From Apricaphanius iberus (lineage: Eukaryota > Chordata > Actinopteri > Cyprinodontiformes > Aphaniidae): a stretch of 64,000 nucleotides of DNA. The stretch spans positions 496,001 to 560,000 of the forward strand of contig JAPXFQ010002912.1 of the NCBI GenBank assembly GCA_028564705.1, written 5' to 3'. Under the pieces are notes generated by a model. It was not told the DNA's origin. It searched no databases and worked only from the letters and a program-made list of their open reading frames with translations. A program made the translations under genes and the position numbers. Positions 1 through 19,800 of the stretch are shown here, in pieces (position 1 is the first letter of the stretch; every line of letters starts with the position of its first letter).

Positions 1-870
1 TCGAAATCACATCAGCAAAACATATATAAGTGTTTAAAATTAAAGTCATAATGTGTAACATGTAATATAACTACAAACAGGAGTGAAAAAACGGTTTAGC
101 CTCTTAAAACATAACACACACATTCTAGTTATCAAAATTAAATTAAATCATAATGCAGTTTATAGATACACCTTCAGCAGCTATAACTCTTATAATGACA
201 GTACTTTTTGTAGTAGTGGCTGTTTTCACCTTCTTGGATCAACTAGATCTAGTAATAAAACTGGATGTGTAATTATGAAACAGTTTGGAGGCTTTAGAAT
301 GCCCTGACTGGTTTTCTATAGTTTAATTCAGTTTTGAAAATGACTAAACATATTCTTCCTCATAGTATCGCAAAATATCGCATTGTCCCCTTTCCATCGT
401 GATACAAATCTTATCACCAGATTCTTGCCAATACACATCCCTGAGCGAAATATTATGAAGAAATAACATTCAAAATTTTCTGCCCTCCTCGTTATTTATT
501 TATCATTTTCTTATAAAAAGAATGCTGCTTATATATTTGAAAAAAAGCTTCAGTAGGTTTCTTTTAAATTCCAACTTGTAATATTTAGAGTAAATACAAA
601 CAAACATCAGTATTTATCCTCCTTGATGACATCATCAAAATGCGCTGTGGCGGTAGCCCGAGAGTCAAAATCTCTACCTTATACTTTAGGAGTTTTAGAT
701 TAGACTAAATATGTAAATGCATCTATTACTATTAAGTTTTTTGTGTTTGTTACAAGCATGGGAAAAGTAAGCTGTGCAGCAACATGTAGGGGAGGGGTAG
801 CGACGCTTCACTCCAGAAAGCTGCTGAAATCTTCTGCGTCTCTATTAAAGTCTGGTCTTCTCCCCCACAG
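1..870. other. Non-coding sequence upstream of the first tmem19 coding exon
   Basis: No exon is visible here. The tmem19 coding exon at 871 is preceded by a pyrimidine-rich acceptor (ccccacag at 863-870), so this stretch should be an intron in the 5' untranslated region and the transcription start lies left of the window. Positions about 190-470 are a copy of a dispersed repeat also found at 13020-13260 and, inverted, at 5950-6390. The rest is AT-rich with no structure I can name. Confidence 0.6.
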
Positions 871-888
871 CTTTACCTCTCCGCCATC

Positions 889-9647
<8,759 letters not shown>

Positions 9648-9882
9648 ACTGGCCAGCGTACTGCTCCCATCAGAGGGGAGCGACCGGACAGGGACTCTGT
9701 GTGTTTGTGTGTGTCCTCCAGGTTCTGATTATGAAGAAGAACGAACAAACTGTTGGTCCAACGTCATCACTGGGTAAAGTTCAAACATTCCTACAACCTG
9801 CAGAGAAACGTCTTAATTTAACACCTTAAAGCTCAGGAGTTGATAGAAAACGAGCCGCTTCAAACTTCACATCATCGAGTTT

Positions 9883-9888
9883 AATAAA
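9883..9888 (+). terminator. Candidate tmem19 polyadenylation signal
   Basis: The first canonical AATAAA after the TAA at 9645-9647, about 236 nt downstream. This spacing would give a short 3' untranslated region; the sequence alone does not show whether it is used. Confidence 0.5.
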
Positions 9889-10106
9889 CTTCAATGATTC
9901 TAATTTGTAAATCTGCTTCGACTCTCAGTTTAAAACTTTTACAGTCTTCCATGTTTTACGTCTGACGGGAATCAGTCGGACCAGTGGGTTGGAGGCTGGA
10001 AACTCTGATCTTGTTTCTGATCAGTGAACACACCGTACCAAGGTCGCATCACCCCACTATGATGAAGATGATATGTTCAAGTGTTTCCTTCATCCTGACT
10101 CAAATA

Positions 10107-12654
10107 CAGTGGCGAAAAAAAGTGTTTCCCCGCCTTGATTTATTTTTTGTTTTTAGGTTTGACACACTTGAACAGTGCTGGGATTCGTATTTCAAGAAAG
10201 TAACTGAGTTAAGAACTGAATTACTCTATAATAAGAGTAACTAGTTACCAGGGAAGGTAACTGTCACTGTTAAAAATAAGGTATATATATATATAGATAT
10301 ATATATCTATATATATATATAAATAAATAAATGTGATTTTTCTTAGCTGTTTTCAGAAGTTGGTTGAGATGAGTAGAGACAGTTAGCGTACTAAGTATCA
10401 TGTTTGTGATAAAAGTAAACGGTTACACAATATGAAATGTATTTAAATCTGTAGTCTGGATTTGACCTTTTTTTTGTTTTTTTAAACCGACGGAAAAGTC
10501 TGAAGGCTATCTATCATTTTAACAGATTATCAATGATACACAGACATTTTTAACATTTCGCTGAGTATAGATAACTAGATCAATCAAAATCGGATTCGCA
10601 TGAGGGCATCCGAGCGTCATCTCAGACCCGGACACCGTACTCCATGCATCTCCTTATCCGCAAGCTGACATGGAGCAAGTCTGACATCTGCATCGGACAC
10701 CGGGTGGTGGCAGAAGGTGTTAACATTCACTACACAAGTAGAAGTAACAATACTGGGTTTTAAAAAGCCTTCTGTAGAAGTTGAAGTACCAAGTCAAGGT
10801 AAAAAAGTACTGTTTTTAAAACTACTTAAAGTATAAATGTTAAAGTAATGTAAAAATGTAATAATGGATTACATTTTAAACTGGGCAATAGTACTACAAC
10901 TTCTCCCCAAAAACACTTAGGCCATAAATGTTATAAGAAGATTTAAATATTGAAACATTTGGGACACACTAGGCTACCGGTTTCATCCAGACACAGTGGG
11001 CACCTGAAGTATTTAGACCCTTTCACATTTCACTTTTTGTTTCATTGCAGCCATTTGCTAAAATTAAACGGTTCATTTTATTTCTCATTAATGAACACTT
11101 AGCGCCCCATATTGAAAGAAAAAAACTGAAATGTAGACATTTTTGCACATTTATTAAAAAAAAGAACTCAAATATCACATGGTCATAATTATTCAGGCCC
11201 TTTGCTCAGTATTGAGTAGAACCACATTCTGAGCTAGTACAGCCATGAGTCGTCTTGGGAATGATGGAACAAGTTTTCACACCTGGATTTGGGGATCCTC
11301 TGTTATTCTTCAGTTACCGGAGAAACTCTTAAATCAAATGAGAGAAGATTCTATTAAAGTTTGGAGGTTTAATGAATCTCAGGTTGATCAAGCCAAAGAG
11401 GACAGACATTTACATTGGAACATATAAAATACTGACCTGTCTCAATCTAACTAACACAGCCTTTTATTAATTTAGTTAACCTTACAATCATCAGCTTCAT
11501 ATAGATAGACACTTCTTCAGGGAGAGATTCGAAGGCGCCTTCTGCTTGATTGGGAAGCCACAATCTCGTAGGGTGTCAGGTCGTTCACTTTAAGAGGGTC
11601 GTCTACACTGCAACGCACAATGTAATTTTACTATCAGTCCAATTTGACCATGACTCAAGTCTACAGCGTCAGTCAATAAGACTAATCCCAATAATAAAGA
11701 ATTCAGCACACAGTAACTGAGTTACAGTTACATAAACATATATTACATATTTACATATAAACATATACTTATATATTTAGTTTAGAGCCATTTCGAGGAT
11801 GAAAAGAATGGACTGCATGTGAGTTAAATATGAGTGCCACTGCAAAGGGTCTGAATACTTAATATGATATTTCAGTTGTTCTTTAATCTGCAAAAAATGT
11901 CTTCATTTCTGTTTTTTTCTGTCCCGTTTCGGGGCTGTGCTGAGAGTGCATTGAGAAATAAAATTAGCTTTTTTGATTTCAGCAAATGGCTTCAACGAAA
12001 CAAAGAGTGAAACATGTAAAGGGATCTGAATACTTCCTGTACTAACTGTATATCCATTGAGAATTAATACATTTTAGTGCAATCCAAATACATTAAATAA
12101 CTTTTTGTACATTTCTTGAGGTGTAATATATAACTAGTCACCTACTGTTATTTTTAAGTAACCAGGTGTCTGACACACAGTTAAAAAGAAAATTTTTATT
12201 CACCTCATTAAAACAGAAAGATGTTAAAGAAATTTCAAGATTTTTACAGTTTACTTCTTTGCATTACCAGGAGTATAAAATATGTAATATTTATATTCTA
12301 TATATATCCTCATGGATGGGTCACAGTTGCATCCTAAAGCTTCCCAATTAGCAAGATACATCGTGTACAGAGTGCAGGTCTAAATCTTTTTATTATTAGT
12401 TACCTTTACTCCGTGGATAAAGTTAAAAATGTGTAAAGAAATTGAACCCGGGCTTGATTAACCTCTTTTGTGTTTTAACAGTTGGAGAATCACTTTGTAA
12501 CCCAGGACCATTTAGGCTTGGATTTTTTTGTTCTCCTTTACTAACAAAAACCTTTACGTTGTGTCATATTTTAATTGAATAACACTTAAATTTCTTTGAT
12601 TTAAAATATCTAAAAAGAAATCAGGAAGGAGGCAAAGACTTCTTCACACCACTG
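10107..12654. mobile_element. Tc1/mariner-like element ends (CAGTGG...CCACTG, TA flanks), outer of a nested pair
   Basis: The left end reads TA then CAGTGGCGAAAAAAAG (10105 onward). The reverse complement of the right end reads TA then CAGTGGTGTGAAGAAG (ending at 12656). After both ends similar sequence follows (tgtttcccc / tctttgcct, ttgattt / ctgattt). This looks like one 2.5 kb element, or two half-copies in inverted orientation, belonging to a frequent teleost repeat. No transposase frame survives. A second element (10994-12048) lies inside it, and 10160-10260 and 10730-10900 resemble further unclassified fish repeats. Confidence 0.55.
10994..12048. mobile_element. 1.05 kb DNA transposon with terminal inverted repeats of about 210 bp, nested
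   Basis: The left arm (10994 to about 11215) and right arm (about 11835-12048) are imperfect inverted repeats over some 200 bp. Both carry a CAGT start, a GAAGTATT-AGA-CC block, CACT-TTTGTTTC, AGCCATTTGCT and a GACATTTTT-GCA block. The right end is followed by TA (12049-12050); the left has CA where TA is expected (10992-10993). The CAGT end and TA target suggest Tc1/mariner-type mobilisation. There is no transposase frame, so it would be non-autonomous. Confidence 0.65.
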
Positions 12655-13019
12655 TATGTATAACCTAATGGAACAAACTAGCAGGTGTGAAAAGATGAGA
12701 GCTCAGTTCGGGAGGCCATACTTGTACTAAAGAGGTAGTGGTGAATAAACACCCTTATTGCTCTAATAGACAGCCGGTGATGCACGCAGATGACATTCGA
12801 AATGGCTTTCCATACACTTGGCAACTAAGATGGGTATACAAAAAAATGGTACTCTTGTTAATAAGGATGTTAGAAAATATAAATATGCCAGTATATCGCA
12901 ATATTTTATATCATATATCAATATTCAAGAGCAGAGAATACATTTTTTTGTTTTTAAAAATTTTAATGGAATTCTGACACATCACAATCATTTTGGCAGT
13001 AAAATTGAAAGGACTGGTA

Positions 13020-13260
13020 CTTGGTGGCTTTTTTCCACTTCATTCATTCAAGTGGATCAACTAGAACAATAAATAAAACTGGATGTGTTATGGATGATAC
13101 AGGTTGGGGTGTTTAGGATGCTGTGACAGGTTTTCCAGGTTTTGAAAATCACAATATATAGCATTACTCATGGTATCGTGATATATATCGTATCGACAGA
13201 TTCTAGCCAATGCACTTTCCTACTAGTTAAAAATTTAAAATACTTAGTTGCACGCCATTT
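13020..13260 (+). repeat. Second direct copy of the dispersed repeat found at 190-470
   Basis: Shares with 225-450 a ggatcaactag block, an ataaaactggatgtgt block, a gtttaggatgc-type block and the ATATCG-rich segment with gattctagccaatgcac. The spacing agrees closely, so the two are copies of one element. An inverted copy lies at 5950-6390. Confidence 0.65.
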
Positions 13261-13834
13261 TTTGGTTTTAGAGACTAAAAAGAAAATACAAATAACATGT
13301 AGATGTTTTAAAAAGCTGGTATACAATAAGAGATCTCAGTTTGATATAAACTGCTAAACGCTAAAAATAGAAAATCATTATTATCGTTATAAGCAGATGT
13401 AACATTAAATAATTTTAAGGTATTTTTATTTAAATATTTCATTAATTATTATTTTTTTTAATGTATTAGCATGGCAATGTTTCCTTGCGAGTTTATGGTA
13501 GGGCCTGCGAAAATGGATGGACAAAACATTTAAGCGACGGACCAAGAAATAAACTTTCTTTCCACAAATATCACAAAAATAAAAGTCAAATTCCAGGCTG
13601 CAGAGGATTATTTGGAATATGTGGATGCGGGTCCCGTCTGGACATCATCTTCAGAACGTTAAACCAGACTGAAAAAGAGACGTACCTGCTGAGGTTTCCA
13701 CTCGTCTTCAGATTCTTCCCCGATGAAACGCAGCATCCCCGACCGCTACACCTGATGCCCGTCAGGCAGGAATCTGGTGCTGTGCACCAATATAAGATGC
13801 TGCTAAACATGAAATGTGGACAGTGCAGGAAATA

Positions 13835-15019
13835 CAGGTGCTGGTCGTTAAATTAGAATCTCATGAAAAAGTTTATTGCTGTAAACTTGTATAGTAGATT
13901 CATACATTACATAGAGATGTATATTTCAAATGTTTATTTCCTTTCATTTTAAATTGACAACACATGAAAGCGGCAAATTAAGTATCTCAGAGAATGTGAA
14001 TATTGTGAAAATGTTCAATATTGAAGACCACATTAATCAGCTATTTCACTCTAAACAACTGCAAAAGCTTTTAAATGGCCTCTCAGTCTAGTTCTGTAGG
14101 CTACACAATCATGGGGAAGACTGCCAACTTTACAGTTGTCCAAAAGACCATTGACACCTTGCACAAGGAAGGCAGGACACAAAATGTAATCGCTAAAGAG
14201 GCTGAATGTTCACAGCTCTGAGTCCAAGTATATTAATAGATAGGTGAAAGGAAGGACAAGATGTAGTAGAAAAAAAGCGCACAAGCAATAGGGATAACCG
14301 TATCCTGGAGAGGATTATTAAACAAAACCTACCGGTATTTTAAAATGTGGGGAAGATTCACAGAGTGAGATTCAGCCGTCACAGTTTAAAGTAAAGTTTC
14401 CACAGCCAGTAATGGTTTGGGTTTCATGTCATCTGCTGGTGTTGATCCATTGTGTTTTCTGAGGTTAAAGGTCAAAGCAGCCATCAACCAGGATGTTTTA
14501 GAGCACTTCATGCTGACCAACTTTATAGACTCAGATTTCATTTTCCAACAGGACTTGGTACCTGCAAACACTGCCAAAGCTACCAGTACCTGGTTTAAGG
14601 GCCATGGTATCCCTGTTCTTGATTGGCCAGCAAACTCGCCTGACCTTAATAGAAAATCTATGGAGTGTTGAGAAGAGGAAGATGCAATGCACAAGACCCA
14701 ACAACTCAGAAGAGCTGAAGGCCACTCTCAGAGCAACATGGGCTCTCATAACAGCTGAGCAGAGCCACAGACTGACTCCATGCCACGCCGCATTGCTGCA
14801 GTAATCCAGGACAAAGGAGCCCCAACTAAATGTTTTTAAAAATCCTTTTTTCATTAGTTTTACTCGATACTGAATTTGGGACTTTCATTAGTTGTCAATT
14901 ATAATAATTTAAATTAAAAGAAACTGTCTGTATGTAATTAATGACTTAAAAAAAGCTTCACTTTTTCAGTGGAATTAATCAAGTTTTTCATCATATTCTA
15001 ATTTTATGATCAGCACCTG
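13835..15019 (+). mobile_element. Nearly full-length, inactivated Tc1-like transposon
   Basis: Short inverted ends match well: caggtgctggtcgttaaatt at 13835 against caggtgctgatcataaaatt in the reverse complement of the end at 15019. The similarity continues through a tagaat-tcatgaaaaa block. The 1185 bp length is close to fish Tc1 elements. Transposase remains on the + strand are helix-turn-helix sequence near 14090-14260 (broken by stops), the second catalytic block FQQDLVPANTAK near 14540-14580, and DWPANSPDLN near 14620-14650. A frame change follows, and ENLWS appears in another frame. TA is present on the left (13833-13834); on the right it has become TG. Confidence 0.85.
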
Positions 15020-16865
15020 TGATAAGAGCACGATGGAAACAAGCAGAGAGACGTGAAGATCCAAAGTTGGCACACAACAGGACTGTTAGACCTGTGTGAT
15101 CCTGACTTGTTCTGCTTCACGCGCCACAGAGAAAAAGAGTTCACAAAGGAGGTCGGATTTCCAGAGGTATCGCTGTTTTTTTATTTCAGAGTGTCGTAGA
15201 GAAAAGGCACTAAAACCAAACTGGGAGTGAGACGAAGGAGCAGAGGAGTGGAATCGGTTTAAATGAACAAGCAAACATCACAGAACATCAGGCGATTTCA
15301 CACCATTCCAGGGTAAACACCAGGAGAAGATAACTGAAAATCCCCCCCACACACACACACAATAAGAACAATCAGTGTTTACAGCAACAACTGGAAATGT
15401 AGTGCTTCATTGTCCCAGGAGTGTCTCGAATCCTTCCAGGAGGACAACCAGATGGGGACGAACCCACAGGAACATAAAAAAACGTAACGAGAACTTCATT
15501 TCTAAACAATAACTGACTGATTATTGTCTTCACGTCTGATTCAGGTCTTATCTACGAGTTCAGGTGATACGACCAGGACAATTTTAGGCAAACAATCATT
15601 TTCTAACAAAAATATACAGGACATAAAAATAAAGTAGAATTCCGCGACGTCTTTTTTTATTTCAAAGAATAATTTCGGCGGTTTGGAGGCAGTTTTAGGA
15701 GTAATCCACATATGGTTTTTAAATTAGAGATTAATCTATAGAAGATCATGTAGGTCACAATTAGAGGGGGGAAAAAGACTTGAAATCAACATTTCAAGGC
15801 AGACAAGAAAGCGTGTTTAGAAAAAATATATAAATATATAAATAAATAAATATCCTGAAAAAAAGTAAATTTTTAATAAAAATTTGCCTGGATGTAAATG
15901 ATGAACTTACATTTCTTTTTTTTTTTTATTGAGTTAGTTCCAGAAAGTCCAAACTAATTTTGAAAAATTTAAAATAGATTTTTTGAAACTTATGGTTTGG
16001 AATGAGGCCAATTAGAAAAAGAAAAAGACTAATTATGAGAATACTTAATTTAAATAATGTCACAAATCTGATGCACACAGTTAAATGAGGTTAAAAAGAA
16101 AAATATTAACGTTTTTTTTAAATATTAAAAGAAAAAGTTTCAAGTTTGGATGAATGTGGGATAAAAATACTGATTTTTTTAAAATAAAGATTTTTGGTTT
16201 ATTATATTTTAGCAATGGAAAAAAAAATCAAGTTGAAGCTTTACAATAATCATTTTAATTGAATTTTGCTGATATTAAACTTAAAGATGGATTTCTTAGA
16301 CATTATAGATACTATTATTCTAAGTTGCAAAAATAAAGTATTTTATTTAATTTGATTTTCAGGGGAAAATGTCATTTAGAAACACTATTATAGAGGAACT
16401 TTTTTTGTGAAATAATTTTTGTTGGCCTTGAAATTTGCATCTGGGAATAAGTTTGGATGTATTGTCTTCCATAAAAAGTTGAAACTTAAACTGCTACGTC
16501 ACTTAAATACGATGAGGTTAATAAATTGTGTAGTGTGTGTGTTCCCAAAGACTGCGCTCGTAGCTTATAATAGTTCAAGTATATCCTCAGGGTTTGGAGC
16601 AGACAGGATCAGTAAATTATTTCTTATAATTTAATTTAAATGCGTGTAGAAGCTTCTTTTTTTTTGTGTCACATAATGGAGGAGTTCATTAGAGGAAGAA
16701 AACAAAGCGAACAGAACCTAAAGCACGATCCGGAAGGCTTCCAGTCCACTCCGCCGTGTTCCCAGGAACAAAAACAGTTTTTCCTTCACGCATTCAAGAG
16801 TGGCTCACACATAGGAGGGGAACCAGAGCCAGGAAGTGTGTGGGCGGGACTCGTTGGTCAGAGCA
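15020..16865. other. Spacer between the Tc1 fossil and the rab3ip 3' end
   Basis: AT-rich, no coding exon seen. A short CA run lies at about 15346-15360. Two candidate minus-strand AATAAA signals for rab3ip are the TTTATT at 16342-16347 and at 16198-16203. The 3' untranslated region of rab3ip probably occupies part of this stretch. Confidence 0.45.
16342..16347 (-). terminator. Candidate rab3ip polyadenylation signal
   Basis: TTTATT on the + strand is AATAAA on the minus strand, about 520 nt beyond the rab3ip stop codon. Other AATAAA matches lie further left, so this is only one option. Confidence 0.3.
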
Positions 16866-19800
16866 TCACAGATGGTCCTTGTAGTATCCGAGCTTGGCGT
16901 AGGACATTTCCCTGCGGAGCTGCATGACCTCCCAGAACATCTGCTCTGCTGCCAACACAGAACAGTTTCACAGATTTAATTTAGCTTCGCAGTTACGACA
17001 CAAACGGGTCAAACGATCTGGAAACACCAGGAAATCTTTTTGCTTTTGAACACGATTGTATCCTAAAAAGGTTAAACTAGAACTACTCAAATTAAAATAC
17101 AAGTTTTTTACATTCCCTCAAATGGATTTTTCGGGGGATTTTATGACAGGCAACAAAATGTTGCATAACCAAACTGGAAATAAAATAAAACTGTTTACAG
17201 AAAATGATAAGAAAAATATATAGTAAAGTCTAAAAATGAGGCCTGAATTGATAATTAAATGGTGCTTTTTGGAAATACACCAATAAAACACCTGGATTTA
17301 GCTCCATCTCCACATCAGTTTTCACCAGCCTCCCCGCAGCATGATGCTGCCACCACCACAGTTCACTGTGTGAAACGTTGCGTTCAGGATGTCGACACTT
17401 GCAGCGTTTTGCGTGTAAACCAAAAAGTGCAAAAAAGAGCAGCTCAATAAATCACAAACTACCCTATTTACCCCCCCCCCAAAGGAAGTCAAAAAGTGCC
17501 TCTTATCGTCACAGAATCTTCAAAGAGTTGTCATGGATGGTAAAGCTGTGGGCAGGAAGGATCTCCACTAGCAGTAAGTCTTGCAATGAATCTGAAAAGG
17601 TCTCTGACTACAGCTGTATGACAATCATGACATGCCAAGGGCTCAATATCCAGGCAGTCGAGGCCATGAGACCATCATAGTTTTCCTCCTATTTAGCTAC
17701 AAGATCATAGGTTTAAATCTTCTCAACTTATTTTCAGTGTTCCCCAAGGCTCCATTTTGGGGCATTTGTTGTTTATTTTGCATCTTCTTCACCTCCATCA
17801 GATTTGACCTTCTTTTATTTGTATTTCCTATCACTGCTATGCTGATAATATTAATCTTTTTATCTCATAAACCTTAAGATGTGTCAAAGACCAACATTTG
17901 GCTTTGTTGGTTAGACACTGTTAAGAGCTTGATGTGTGGCAACTTCCTTCAACTTAACGAAGACAAAACAGACGTCCCCTCTGACAGATTCCTTCCCAAA
18001 TTAGTTGAGGCTTGGTCCTTGGTTTCCTGTGTTAAACAATCAATTCCTGTTTTTAATCACTTAAAAAAACGTTACCAAATACAGGAATATTGTTTTGCAC
18101 CTTGACTTCTTCACATCTTGATCACTGTAATTTACGTTTTACCTATTTGAATAAGAAACCCTCTGACTGCCTCCAGATTGTTCAGGATGCTGCAAGTTTT
18201 CACACGTCACCCCTTTACTGTTTCAGTTGTACTAGCTCCCCATGCGCTACTGAATACGTTTAAAATTGCTGATTTTAACATATAACGCTTTGATCAACTA
18301 AGGTCATGTGATCAGGGCCTGTTGGTTGTGAAGCTAACAGAAAAAAAAAAAAAACGTGACGGAGCTTTTGTAGCCGTCGCTTCCAGAGATTTCTGTCAGA
18401 AAGCAGCTCAAAACTCATCTTTTTTTCAAATTACTTTTGTTTAGTTTTCTTTTGCATTTTTTCTTTGTGTGCTTTTGATTGTCGTTTGGTTTTACAGTGA
18501 AGCACTTTGTGATCCTTACTTGAAAGGTGCTATATAAATAAAATATCAGTTGTTGGCTAGCACTGCTAATCGTCCTCATTTGCTTTTGCTCATCTTTAAA
18601 TCTTTGTCTGCTCATATGGTTAGAATGGAGACGTTGGAGTAGGGGATATGATCCTTTCACATTAGTGATGGTTTATACTTCCTCCTTTCTCTCTGCTCTT
18701 TGGTCCTGCTCTGCATCTATGACGCCTCCTTTTCAACTCCTCTGGGATAAAAAAAAAATCCTTCCAGCTTCACAACATTCAAAACTAGTAATGTTGATCC
18801 ATCATATAAAAATCTAATAAAATACCCTGTTTATTTGGATGCGTTTTATAAAATCTCAGGGCTCCTTCTCTTACCGTCCTGCTGCTTGACCAGCCCTTGA
18901 TGGATGTAGCGAATGTAGGTGAAGAAATTACACACCGCTGTGATCTGTGTGGGGGAAACAGATGATCGTTACAGAACTAAGTGTCAGTCTTCTTTCATTA
19001 AACATTTTTTAAATGAAGGATGGAGGCAACAGGACTGAATCCCAGCAGTGGATGTAGCAGAGCTGACATAACATTAAAGCAGGAAGGTATTTTGACTTCT
19101 GGAGCAGAAATAGTGTCACAGAAGGGAAAAGTCTAAATAATTTGCACTGGTAGATTCGTTTGTGTAATTTCGCCCCTTTTGGAGGCTTCTACCTAATTCC
19201 TATTCTTGATTTACAGAGACATAAAGTCAACTCCCCCATTTTGCAGCTCTGGTTGCTTAAAAAGCCGCCATCACTGCTTCCTGTGCTAAACTCAAATCAG
19301 CTAACTTCATGTTAGTCAGAGAAAGTCTAAATGAACGCACAGAGAGCGACAGATATTCTTAAAATCATCTTTATATTTTGGATAGTTATTTTCACTTTGC
19401 ATCAAAATAGCAGCACAGCGAGAGTCCAGCAGGAACGAGGACTCACAAGTTTTTAAATGAGATGAAAATAATATATTCATTTATTTTTTTTTAGGTTCAC
19501 ATGTACAATCCGCTCCAATGAGGGCACCAAAATTACTTTTTTTACCTCTGCCTCGAAGGTTTTGTGTTCGCCATGATTCATTTGTCTACCTGCTAGTACA
19601 AAAGTTAACTCCAATTGTTATTGGTGCCTTTGGAGGAAATTTTCAGAAAACAGCGATGGAGGGTTTAGCTATAGAGGGTGTCTGAAGCAACACTCTGCTG
19701 GGATTCCTTAAATAGAAAACTTTTAAACTGATTGGAATAATGAACTGAAGGTTTGATTGGAATTAAAAACGAAGTGAAAGTGAAATAAAATGACTTTTGT

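Noticed and set aside
13485..13856. 123-codon open frame just before the Tc1 element
   Set aside because: It has no recognisable motif and runs across the Tc1 left end at 13835, so it is a chance frame.
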